Assembly (NCBI GenBank): GCA_008360975.2
Contig: VLJF02000033.1
Location: 3,162,001 to 3,226,000 of the forward strand
Direction of reading: 5' to 3'
DNA from: Lichenostomus cassidix
Taxonomy: Eukaryota; Chordata; Aves; Passeriformes; Meliphagidae
Length of the DNA: 64,000 bases
Shown piece by piece: positions 59,401-64,000 of this stretch (position 1 is the first letter of the stretch; every line of letters begins with the position of its first letter). Made by a program: the position numbers and the translations under genes. The notes under the pieces are model-generated. The model saw nothing but the letters and a program-made list of their open reading frames with translations, ran no database searches and was not told where the DNA came from.

Positions 59401-62400
59401 CCAAAATTCCTAAATTTTCCCTCAAACCCCAAATCTATCCTGCAACCCCAGTCTCCACCCAAAATCCCCCAAGTCCCCAAATTTTTCCCCAATCCATCTT
59501 GATCTCAAAATTCCTTAAAATTTCCAAATTCCATCTTAGATCCCCAAAATCCCTCAAATTTTCCCCCAAATCCTCCAAAATTCCACCCAAAATCCCCAAA
59601 TTTCCACCCAGGACTTCTGAAATTCCTGGAATTTCCCCCAAAATCCAACCTGGATCTCCAAAATTCCCAAAATTTCCTCCCAAATTCCCCCAAAATTCCA
59701 CCCTGGATCCCCAAAATTCCCGAAATTTTCCCCCAAATCCCCCAAAATTCCACCCTGGATCCCTAAAATCCATCCTGGAACTCCCAAATTCCCAAAATTC
59801 CCCCAAAATCCATCCTGAATCCCCAAAATTCCCAAAATCCCCCCAAAAATCCACCCTGGATCCCCAAAATTCCGAAAATTTCCCCCCAATTTCCCCAAAA
59901 TTCCACCCTGGAATCCCAAAATTCCTGAAATTTCCTCCCAAATTCCCCCAAAATTCCATCCTGGATCCCCAAAATTCCCCAAATTCCCAAAATTTCCCCC
60001 CAAATTCCACCCAGATTAAATTCCCACTTCCTCAGTTCCCCCAAAACCAACTCCAGAACCCCAAAATTCTGTACTCCCTCCCACCTCCCAGCACCCTGGA
60101 TCCCTAAAATCCATCCTGGACCTCCCAAATTCCCAAAATTTCCCCCAGAATTCCCCCAAATTCCCAAAATTTCCCCAAATTTCCCCCAAATTCTCCCAAA
60201 ATTCTCCCAAATTCCATTCTGGATCCTCAAAATTCCACCCAAAGTCCCCCAAATCCCCAAAATTTTCTCCCAAAATCCATCCTGGATCCCCAAAATCCCC
60301 AAAATTTCCCCCAAAATTCCATCCCGGATCCCCAAAATCCCCCAAATCCCCAAAATTTCCCCAAATTTTCCCCCAAATTTACCTTCTCCCCAGGAGGTCC
60401 CAAATTCCCGACTCCTCCCGGAGGTCCTTGAGGTCCCTGGATTGGGGAATTTCGGGAATTTTGGGAATTTTGGGAATTTTGGGAATCAGGAATCACCCCA
60501 AATTTTTTGGGATGAGCTCTCCCCGATTTCGGGGATTTTTGGGGGATTTTTTGGGGATTTTTTGGGGATTTTTTGGGGGATTTTTGGGGATTTTTTGGGG
60601 ATTTTTTGGGGATTTTTTGGGGTTTTTGACTCACGTCAGCTCCGGAAGCTCCAGCAGGACCTCGAGGGCCAGGAGGGCCTGGGGGACCCTGGGAAGTGGG
60701 AATTTGGGGAATTTTGGGGATTTTGGGGGAATTTGGGAATTTTTTGGGGGAATTTTGGGGATTTTAGGGGATTTTAGGAGAATTTTAGGGAATTTTGGGG
60801 GAATTTTTGGGGATTTTGGGATTGGAGAAGGGAATTTAGGGGAATTTTGGGGAATTTGGAAATTTTGGGGAATTTTGGGGAATTTTTGGGAATTTAGGGG
60901 AATTTTGGGATTGGCAGAGAGGAATTTTGGGGTTGGGAATTTGGGGAATTTTGGGAATTTTTGGGAATTTTTGGGAATTTTGGGATTGGCAGAGAGGAAT
61001 TTTGGAGGTTGGGAATTTGGGGAATTTTGGGGAAATTTGGGAATTTGGGAATTTAGGGGGAATTTGGGAATTTGGAAATTTTGGGAATTTGGGGGATTTT
61101 TGGGGAATTTTGGGATTGGGGAGGAGAAATTTGGGAATGAAGGAATTTAGGGACTTTTGGGGAATTTAGGGAATTTAGGGAATTTTGGGAATTTGGGAAT
61201 TTTTGGGAATTTTGGGGAATTTGGGGGAATTTTGGGATTGGGGAGGAGAAATTTGGGAAGGAAGGAATTTAGGGAATTTTGGGGAATTTAGGGAATTTGG
61301 GAATTCAGGAATTTTGGGAATTTGGGGGAATTTTGGGGAATTTAGGGAACTGTGACTCACCAGAGGTCCAACATCTCCTGTCTCACCTTTGTCACCTGCT
61401 GGTCCCGGAGAGCCCTGAGGGAAATTCGGGAATTTTTGGGGATTTTTGGGGATTTTTGGGGGATTTTTTGGAATTTTTGGGAATTTTTGGGAATTTTTTG
61501 GAATTTTTTTGGAATTTTTTTTGAATTTTTGGGAATTTTGGGGAATTTTNNNNNNNNNNNNNNNNNNNNNNNNNNNNNNNNNNNNNNNNNNNNNNNNNNN
61601 NNNNNNNNNNNNNNNNNNNNNNNNNNNNNNNNNNNNNNNNNNNNNNNNNNNNNNNNNNNNNNNNNNNNNNNNNNNNNNNNNNNNNNNNNNNNNNNNNNNN
61701 NNNNNNNNNNNNNNNNNNNNNNNNNNNNNNNNNNNNNNNNNNNNNNNNNNNNNNNNNNNNNNNNNNNNNNNNNNNNNNNNNNNNNNNNNNNNNNNNNNNN
61801 NNNNNNNNNNNNNNNNNNNNNNNNNNNNNNNNNNNNNNNNNNNNNNNNNNNNNNNNNNNNNNNNNNNNNNNNNNNNNNNNNNNNNNNNNNNNNNNNNNNN
61901 NNNNNNNNNNNNNNNNNNNNNNNNNNNNNNNNNNNNNNNNNNNNNNNNNNNNNNNNNNNNNNNNNNNNNNNNNNNNNNNNNNNNNNNNNNNNNNNNNNNN
62001 NNNNNNNNNNNNNNNNNNNNNNNNNNNNNNNNNNNNNNNNNNNNNNNNNCCCAAAATCCAACATGGATCTCAAAAATTCCCAAAATCTCCCCCCAAATTC
62101 CCCCAAAATTCCACTGTGGATCCCCAAAACTCCCAAAATTTTCCCCAAAGTTCCCCCAAAATCCACCCTGCAATTCCCAAAATTGCCCCCAAATTCTCCC
62201 AAAATCCATCCTGAATCCTCAAAATTCCACCAAAATTCCCGAAATTAATCCCAAATTCCACTCAGAATCCCAGAATTCCAACTGGAATCCCCAAAATTCC
62301 ACTCTGGATCCCCAAAAATTCCCAAAATTTCCCCCCAAATCCTCCAAAATTCCTCAAATTTCCCCCAAATCCCCAAAATCCATCCTGGATCCCCAAATTT

Positions 62401-63439
62401 CCACCCAGGACTTCTGAAATTCCTGGAATTTCCCCCAAAATCCAACCTGGATCTCCAAAATTCCCAAAATTTCCTCCCAAATTCCCCCAAAATTCCACCC
62501 TGGATCCCCAAAATTCCCTCCAAAATTCCACCCTGGATCCCTAAAATTCCTGGAACTCCCAAATTCCCAAAATTCCCCCAAACCAAATCCCCAAAATTCC
62601 CAAAATCCCCAAAATCCATCCTGGATTCCCAAATTTCCGAAAATTTCCCCCGAATTTCCCCCAAATTCCATCCTGGATCCCAAAATTCCTGAAATTTCCT
62701 CCCAAATTCCCCCAAAATTCCATCCTGGATCCCCAAAATTCCCCAAATTCCCAAAATTTCCCCCAAAATTCCACCCAGGACTCCTAAATTCCCAAATTTC
62801 CCCAAATTCCCCCAAATTCCATCCTGGATCCCCAAAATTCCCAAAATTTCCTCCCAAATTCCCCCAAAATTCCACCCTGGATCCCTAAAATTTGGTCCCA
62901 AATTCCTAAAATTTCCCCCAGTTCCCCCAAATTCCCAAAATTTCCCCAAATTTCCCCCAAATTCTCCCAAAATTCTCCCAAATTCCTTTGGTCCTCAAAA
63001 TTCACCCAAAGTAATCCCCAAAATTTTCTCCCAAATTCTTGGTCCCAAAATTCCCCTGGATTTCCCCCAAATTCCATCCCGGATCCCCAAAATCCCCAAA
63101 ATCCCCAAATTTTCCCCAAATTTTCCCCAAATTTACCTTCTCCCCAGGAGGTCCCAAATTCCCGACTCCTCCCGGAGGTCCTTGAGGTCCCTGGATTGGG
63201 GAATTTCGGGAATTTTGGGAATTTTGGGAATTTTGGGTAGGAATCACCCCAAATTTTTTGGGATGAGCTCTCCCCGATTTCGGGGATTTTTGGGGGATTT
63301 TTTGGGGATTTTTTGGGGATTTTTTGGGGGTTTTTTGGGGATTTTTTGGGGATTTTTTGGGGATTTTTTGGGGTTTTTGACTCACGTCAGCTCCGGAAGC
63401 TCCAGCAGGACCTCGAGGGCCAGGAGGGCCTGGGGGACC
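23342..63439 (-). CDS. COL11A2: COL11A2, collagen type XI alpha-2 chain (3' part; 5' end outside window)
   Basis: This is an extracellular fibril-forming collagen chain that co-assembles with alpha-1(XI) in cartilage fibrils. Sixteen Gly-X-Y exons (61414 down to 37276) encode 336 residues of uninterrupted triple helix with phase-0 exons of 54, 108 or 36 nt. Five exons then encode a 418-residue C-terminal end of helix and C-propeptide: [67 protein letters not shown], and [11 protein letters not shown] before TGA. The V/XI family is shown by exon order and by [16 protein letters not shown] and [14 protein letters not shown]. The alpha-2(XI) assignment over other V/XI chains rests on linkage to RING1 and recalled similarity. 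The two exons at 63137-63439 are near duplicates beyond an assembly gap and may not belong to the mRNA. Confidence 0.88.
23477..25791 (-). repeat. COL11A2 last intron: CCCACCCCAAAATTCCCATTTT array
   Basis: Plus-strand units of 18-24 bp run as CACTTTTCCCACCCCAAAT. They carry occasional CCCCAAAATCC and TTTTTCATCCC variants. No exon is seen. Confidence 0.88.
25792..26028 (-). CDS. COL11A2: COL11A2 penultimate exon (C-propeptide)
   Basis: It encodes 79 residues: [25 protein letters not shown], a 29-residue Asn/Gln/Ser stretch (QNSQNS type), then [17 protein letters not shown] and RILEDGCG. The flanks match the conserved fibrillar C-propeptide (VQLTFLRLLS and RFLGSNDEE-DGC). The low-complexity middle is encoded by CCCAAAATTCCC units. 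The donor is GGG|GTGGGT and the acceptor is CTCCCAG. Confidence 0.9.
26029..29529 (-). repeat. COL11A2 intron: GGGAAAAATGGG array with copies of the next exon edge
   Basis: The plus strand is G/A-rich (GGGAAAAAATGGGGAGAAA, later TTTTGGGGAAAAATGGGAAT). Copies of the 5' edge of the penultimate exon occur at about 26641-26685 and 26967-27008: acceptor plus 24 nt equal to PLSVVQLK. Shorter remnants (AAAGGGCTGGGAGAGAAAAT) recur more than ten times between 26130 and 27900. Confidence 0.85.
26641..27008 (-). repeat. Two partial copies of the 5' edge of the COL11A2 penultimate exon
   Basis: Both copies read ATCTTCAGCTGAACCACCGA followed by GAGAGGCTGGGAGGG on the plus strand. This is the first 24 coding nt plus the CTCCCAG acceptor of 25792-26028. 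They are about 325 bp apart. Confidence 0.88.
29530..29607 (-). CDS. COL11A2: COL11A2 C-propeptide exon with [10 protein letters not shown]
   Basis: It has 26 codons, phase 0 on both sides: [16 protein letters not shown] then [10 protein letters not shown]. The WFS-x-x-RGxK motif matches the WFSEFKRGK segment of V/XI C-propeptides. The rest is divergent and Pro-rich. The acceptor is CCCTCAG and the donor AAG|GTGAGA. A second frame also stays open, so the frame choice rests on phase and the WFS motif. Confidence 0.75.
29608..32430 (-). repeat. COL11A2 intron: three successive minisatellites
   Basis: At 29625-30360 the unit is 19-20 bp, AATCCCAAAATTCCTGAAAAT. At 30360-30700 it is AAAAATCCCAAAGAGCCC. 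At 30770-32400 it is GGAATTTTGTGGGAATTTTT. No exon is seen. Confidence 0.87.
32431..32537 (-). CDS. COL11A2: COL11A2 C-propeptide exon with the calcium-binding DPNQGC loop
   Basis: It completes a split Gly codon and encodes [28 protein letters not shown] and IFPDIPQ. The D-x-N-Q-G-C-x-x-D residues are the calcium site of fibrillar C-propeptides, and NFT is an N-glycosylation sequon conserved in V/XI chains. The acceptor is TTTCCAG and the donor CAG|GTCTGA. Its 5' 44 nt are copied ten times in the intron to the right. Confidence 0.95.
32600..33856 (-). repeat. Ten intronic copies of the 5' edge of the DPNQGC exon
   Basis: Copies near 32617, 32751, 32902, 33038, 33175, 33298, 33423, 33575, 33698 and 33812 carry acceptor CAG plus sequence equal to (G)[15 protein letters not shown], except shortened ones at 33038 and 33812. 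They alternate with CCCAAAAAATCCTGAAAAA spacers. Period is about 120-150 bp. All retain the acceptor AG. Confidence 0.93.
33857..34722 (-). repeat. COL11A2 intron remainder: CCCAAAAAATCC array
   Basis: This is A/C-rich text with AAAAATCCCAAAAATTCC units from the last exon-edge copy to the 34722 donor. No exon is seen. Confidence 0.85.
34723..35422 (-). CDS. COL11A2: COL11A2 helix-end and C-propeptide exon with a 33-bp coding minisatellite
   Basis: This 700-nt exon has phase 0 in and phase 1 out. It starts [20 protein letters not shown], with a furin-like KSKR just after the helix. Next come 14 in-frame 11-residue units (consensus GNSxEFxDEKF) plus a partial 15th. Then come the trimerisation coiled coil ([15 protein letters not shown], heptad Leu/Val spacing 4-3-4-3), [13 protein letters not shown] and HPELPDG. 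Without the array the exon would be about 240 nt, close to the usual size in the family. The acceptor is CCCGCAG and the donor G|GTCTGT. Confidence 0.9.
34850..35344 (-). repeat. Coding 33-bp tandem repeat inside COL11A2
   Basis: Fourteen units of exactly 33 bp span 35344-34883, followed by one degenerate unit to 34850. The first units read [11 protein letters not shown] and [11 protein letters not shown]; later ones read [12 protein letters not shown] at position 2, F at 6 and F at 11 are essentially invariant. Position 8 is D or A, position 9 is Q, E or K (one unit has E before D), and position 10 is K, E or D. No stop or frame break occurs. Confidence 0.93.
35423..37275 (-). repeat. COL11A2 intron: GGAAATCCCAAAATTCCGAC array and C-rich tail
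   Basis: From 35445 to 36010 there is a regular 21-22 bp array, GGGAAATCCCAAAATTCTGAT. To 36250 it carries AATCCACCCAGAATCCCC. To 37265 it becomes CCCAAATTCCCCAAAATTCC. No exon is seen. Confidence 0.87.
37276..37329 (-). CDS. COL11A2: COL11A2 triple-helix exon, 54 nt
   Basis: It encodes [18 protein letters not shown]. The acceptor is CTGCAG and the donor CCT|GTGAGA. It is the last complete Gly-X-Y exon before the helix-end exon. Confidence 0.93.
37330..39847 (-). repeat. COL11A2 intron: AATTTAGGGAATTTTTGGGG then GGTATTTTTGGGATATTTT arrays
   Basis: The first half (to about 38200) is an 18-22 bp family of GGGGCAAATTTAGGGAATTT. The second half is GGGGTATTTTTGGGATATTT. A short piece at about 38900-38925 resembles the 3' edge of the 36-nt exon (donor side), probably a decayed copy. 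Confidence 0.82.
39848..39883 (-). CDS. COL11A2: COL11A2 triple-helix exon, 36 nt
   Basis: It encodes [12 protein letters not shown], four Gly-X-Y triplets. A 36-nt exon followed by a 54-nt exon at this place gives the 30 residues that V/XI chains have between the GLP exon and the helix end. The acceptor is CCCTCAG and the donor ATG|GTGAGA. Confidence 0.9.
39884..41303 (-). repeat. COL11A2 intron: GGGGAATTTGGGGATTTTGG array
   Basis: Plus-strand units are G/T-rich, with a higher-order period marked by GGGGATTGAAAGGATTTTGG (for example 40737, 40917). No exon is visible. Confidence 0.85.
41304..41357 (-). CDS. COL11A2: COL11A2 triple-helix exon, 54 nt
   Basis: It encodes [18 protein letters not shown], close to the GIPGPAGPLGPPGPPGLP exon known in V/XI chains. 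The acceptor is CTCCAG and the donor CCT|GTGAGT. Confidence 0.95.
41358..42657 (-). repeat. COL11A2 intron: CCCAAAATCCCATTTTTTCC array with one exon-edge copy
   Basis: C/T-run units of 18-25 bp fill the intron. At 42479-42546 there is a copy of the 3' part of the 108-nt exon to the right, including its donor GTGAG. Confidence 0.85.
42479..42546 (-). repeat. Partial copy of the 3' edge of the 108-nt COL11A2 exon
   Basis: On the minus strand it reads the equivalent of [18 protein letters not shown] then GET and the donor GTGAG. It lacks an acceptor and the first half of the exon. It sits about 180 bp from the real exon end and differs from it by few bases. Confidence 0.9.
42658..42765 (-). CDS. 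COL11A2: COL11A2 triple-helix exon, 108 nt
   Basis: It has twelve triplets starting [18 protein letters not shown] and ending [12 protein letters not shown]. The [16 protein letters not shown] block is a signature of V/XI chains near the helix C-terminus. The acceptor is CCCCCAG and the donor ACG|GTGAGA. Confidence 0.96.
42766..44133 (-). repeat. COL11A2 intron: GGGGAAAATGGG then GGAATTTTGGGAATTCC arrays
   Basis: At 42770-43510 it is A/G-only text of GGGGAAAATGGG units. At 43520-44120 it is an approximately 24-bp array, TTTTGGGAATTCCGTCAGGA. The switch is abrupt. No exon is seen. Confidence 0.86.
44134..44187 (-). CDS. COL11A2: COL11A2 triple-helix exon, 54 nt
   Basis: It encodes [18 protein letters not shown]. 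The acceptor is CCTCAG and the donor AAG|GTGAGT. Confidence 0.95.
44188..45801 (-). repeat. COL11A2 intron: GGGATTCCCATTTTTTTGGGA array
   Basis: This is T-rich plus-strand text with GGGATTCCCA and GGGATCCCAA cores separated by T runs of up to 18. No exon is seen. Confidence 0.86.
45802..45855 (-). CDS. COL11A2: COL11A2 triple-helix exon, 54 nt
   Basis: It encodes [18 protein letters not shown]. The acceptor is TTTTTAG and the donor GTG|GTGAGT. Confidence 0.95.
45856..49619 (-). repeat. COL11A2 intron: TCCCAAATCCCAAATTTTCAA array, 3.8 kb
   Basis: Units of 17-27 bp combine CCCAAATCCCAAATTT with CATCCC, GATCCC or CAGCCCC. Long stop-free frames on both strands are repeat artefacts. It is the longest intron in the window. 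Confidence 0.88.
49620..49727 (-). CDS. COL11A2: COL11A2 triple-helix exon, 108 nt
   Basis: It has twelve triplets beginning [18 protein letters not shown] and ending [12 protein letters not shown]. It aligns with the 108-nt GEAGAEGPPGKTGPVG exon of alpha-1(XI). The acceptor is CCTCAG and the donor GTG|GTGAGC. Confidence 0.95.
49728..50505 (-). repeat. COL11A2 intron: GGGAATTTTTGGGGATTTTGG array
   Basis: This is G/T-rich plus-strand text throughout, with a longer repeat seen twice (TTGGGTATTTTCTTTATTTT at about 50162 and 50308). No exon is seen. Confidence 0.85.
50506..50559 (-). CDS. COL11A2: COL11A2 triple-helix exon, 54 nt
   Basis: It encodes [18 protein letters not shown], matching the [18 protein letters not shown] exon of alpha-1(XI). 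The acceptor is CCCGCAG and the donor AAG|GTGAGT. Confidence 0.96.
50560..53039 (-). repeat. COL11A2 intron: GGGAAAAATGGGGAAAATAAT array, 2.5 kb
   Basis: The plus strand contains almost only G, A and isolated T (GGGAAAA(A)TGGG). The transcribed RNA is therefore a long CCCATTTTTCCC pyrimidine-rich tract. No exon is seen. Confidence 0.9.
53040..53093 (-). CDS. COL11A2: COL11A2 triple-helix exon, 54 nt
   Basis: It encodes [18 protein letters not shown], matching GPPGPSGEAGPPGPPGKR of alpha-1(XI). The acceptor is CCCCCAG. The donor AGG|GTAAAT is weaker than the usual GTGAG of its neighbours. Confidence 0.95.
53094..54252 (-). repeat. COL11A2 intron: GGGAGCCCAGAATTCCCTAAA array
   Basis: The array is about 24-33 bp per unit, TTTGGGATCCCAGAATTCCC, with AAATCCCCAA spacers. 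It drifts to CCCCAAAATTCCCAAAATCC after 54000. No exon is seen. Confidence 0.87.
54253..54306 (-). CDS. COL11A2: COL11A2 triple-helix exon, 54 nt
   Basis: It encodes [18 protein letters not shown]. The acceptor is CTGCAG and the donor ACG|GTGAGA. It is separated from the next exon by only 138 bp. Confidence 0.95.
54445..54498 (-). CDS. COL11A2: COL11A2 triple-helix exon, 54 nt
   Basis: It encodes [18 protein letters not shown], nearly identical to the known [18 protein letters not shown] exon. The acceptor is ATTCCAG and the donor AGG|GTGAGA. Confidence 0.96.
54499..57101 (-). repeat. COL11A2 intron: GGGAAAAATGGGAAAATTCC array, 2.6 kb
   Basis: This is A/G-rich on the plus strand. A higher-order unit appears after 55300, marked by AAAAATTCCGGAAAAAATGG and TTGTAAAAAAATCCAGAAAA, repeated at roughly 140-500 bp. 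No exon is seen. Confidence 0.88.
57102..57209 (-). CDS. COL11A2: COL11A2 triple-helix exon, 108 nt
   Basis: It has twelve triplets, starting [18 protein letters not shown] and ending [12 protein letters not shown], matching the [12 protein letters not shown] exon of V/XI chains. The acceptor is CCCGCAG and the donor CCC|GTGAGT. Confidence 0.96.
57210..58607 (-). repeat. COL11A2 intron: GGGGATTTTTTGGGGATTTTT array
   Basis: This is G/T-only plus-strand text (GGGGATTTTTT), so the transcript is CCCCAAAAAATCC. No exon is seen. Confidence 0.88.
58608..58661 (-). CDS. COL11A2: COL11A2 triple-helix exon, 54 nt
   Basis: It encodes [18 protein letters not shown]. The acceptor is CCCCTCAG and the donor AAG|GTGAGA. 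Confidence 0.95.
58662..60382 (-). repeat. COL11A2 intron: CCCTGGATCCCCAAAATTCC array
   Basis: Units of about 35-60 bp contain CCACCCTGGATCCCCAAAAT and TCCCCCCAAATTCCCCC. The part from about 59570 onward recurs at 62330 and beyond. No exon is seen. Confidence 0.87.
60383..60436 (-). CDS. COL11A2: COL11A2 triple-helix exon, 54 nt
   Basis: It encodes [18 protein letters not shown], matching GPQGPPGSVGSVGGVGEK of alpha-1(XI). The acceptor is AATCCAG and the donor AAG|GTAAAT. An identical exon lies at 63137-63190. Confidence 0.95.
60635..60688 (-). CDS. COL11A2: COL11A2 triple-helix exon, 54 nt
   Basis: It encodes [18 protein letters not shown], matching [18 protein letters not shown]. The acceptor is TCCCAG and the donor GAC|GTGAGT. 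An identical exon lies at 63386-63439. Confidence 0.96.
60689..61360 (-). repeat. COL11A2 intron: GGGGAATTTTGGGAATTTGGG array
   Basis: This is a G/T-rich array. A higher-order unit is marked by GGGATTGGCAGAGAGGAATT and GGGATTGGGGAGGAGAAATT. The latter occurs at 61110 and 61234 and again at the window edge. No exon is seen. Confidence 0.86.
61361..61414 (-). CDS. COL11A2: COL11A2 triple-helix exon, 54 nt (last before the gap)
   Basis: It encodes [18 protein letters not shown], matching GLPGPPGEKGENGDVGPM of alpha-1(XI). The acceptor is CCCTCAG and the donor CTG|GTGAGT. It directly precedes the [10 protein letters not shown] exon, as in other vertebrates. Confidence 0.95.
61550..62049. other. 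Assembly gap (500 N)
   Basis: There are exactly 500 N, a conventional placeholder length, so the true distance is unknown. It falls inside a COL11A2 intron, between GGAATTTTGGGG text on the left and CCCAAAATCCAACATGGATC text on the right. Confidence 0.99.
63137..63190 (-). CDS. COL11A2: COL11A2 exon copy [18 protein letters not shown]
   Basis: Its translation and splice sites (AATCCAG acceptor, GTAAAT donor) are the same as in the exon at 60383-60436. It would be translated in frame if real. It is more likely a duplicate of that exon than a separate part of the helix. Confidence 0.7.
63386..63439 (-). CDS. COL11A2: COL11A2 exon copy [18 protein letters not shown]
   Basis: Its translation and splice sites are the same as in the exon at 60635-60688. 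Only the flanking intron differs slightly (TGGGAATTGGG against TGGGAAGTGGG beside the acceptor). Confidence 0.7.
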
Positions 63440-64000
63440 CTGGGAATTGGGAATTTGGGGAATTTTTGGGATTTTGGGGGAATTTGGGAATTTTTTGGGG
63501 GAATTTTGGGGATTTTAGGGGATTTTGGGAGAATTTTAGGGAATTTTGGGGGAATTTTTGGGGATTTTGGGATTGGAGAAGGGAATTTAGGGGAATTTTG
63601 GGGAATTTGGAAATTTTGGGGAATTTTGGGGAATTTTTGGGAATTTTGGGGAATTTTGGGATTGGCAGAGAGGAATTTTGGGGTTGGGAATTTGGGGAAT
63701 TTTGGGAATTTTTGGGAATTTTTGGGAATTTTGGGATTGGAGAGAGGAATTTTGGAGGTTGGGAATTTGGGGAATTTTGGGGAAATTTGGGAATTTGGGA
63801 ATTTAGGGGGAATTTGGGAATTTGGAAATTTTGGGAATTTGGGGGATTTTTGGGGAATTTTGGGATTGGGGAGGAGAAATTTGGGAATGAAGGAATTTAG
63901 GGACTTTTGGGGAATTTAGGGAATTTGGGAATTTTGGGAATTTGGGAATTTTTGGGAATTTTGGGGAATTTTGGGGAATTTTGGGATTGGGGAGGAGAAA

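Larger units (their letters stand above)
62330..64000 (-). repeat. Near-duplicate of 59570-61250 beyond the gap
   Basis: The segment repeats the earlier block in the same orientation and order. Offsets are about 2.79 kb at the left edge, 2754 bp at the first exon, 2751 at the second and 2749 at the window end. Differences are small indels and single bases. It runs to the window end, so its full length is not seen. It is either a local tandem duplication or two haplotypes placed side by side. Confidence 0.9.

Noticed and set aside
1..61549. Transposable elements or retroviral remnants
   Set aside because: I saw no LINE, LTR, terminal inverted repeats or integrase or reverse-transcriptase motifs. 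The repeats are all tandem minisatellites or microsatellites.

Overview
This window looks like vertebrate, most likely avian (songbird-type), genomic DNA from a very gene-dense but repeat-saturated microchromosome. It contains two recognisable genes, both on the minus strand. They are the 3' gene RING1 (Polycomb E3 ligase; coding exons between 4541 and 16787) and the 3' half of COL11A2 (collagen XI alpha-2; stop codon at 23342, exons running off the right edge). In mammals these two genes lie close together in the extended MHC. The avian call rests on that pairing plus introns built almost wholly of short G/C-run minisatellites. It is inference, not proof.

Layout. 1-3330: intergenic minisatellites. 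3339-4540: RING1 poly(A) region and 3' UTR. 4541-16787: six RING1 coding exons (345 codons plus stop), all with matching splice phases. 18918 to about 19270: non-coding first exon and CpG-rich promoter with ETS, CRE, inverted CCAAT and GGGCGTGG motifs. 19280-22235: gene-free arrays. 22255-23341: COL11A2 poly(A) signal and 3' UTR. 23342-35422: five exons of the fibrillar C-propeptide. 37276-61414: sixteen Gly-X-Y exons of 54, 108 or 36 nt in the order expected for a V/XI-type fibrillar collagen. 61550-62049: 500 N. 62330-64000: a second, nearly identical copy of the block at 59570-61250, including two collagen exons. This is probably an assembly duplication.

Almost all of the hundreds of open frames are stop-free readings of simple repeats and were ignored. 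Real exons were recovered from GT/AG borders, phase and protein homology recalled from known families.

Two observations stand out. First, most internal RING1 exons and several COL11A2 exons have one edge (splice site plus about 25-75 nt of coding sequence) copied in tandem into the neighbouring intron, up to 12 times. In nearly all copies the splice dinucleotide is preserved. Second, the COL11A2 C-propeptide exon at 34723-35422 contains an in-frame array of fourteen 33-bp units (an 11-residue repeat) between a furin-like site and the trimerisation coiled coil. The two most C-terminal exons also carry coding low-complexity sequence matching the intronic repeats.
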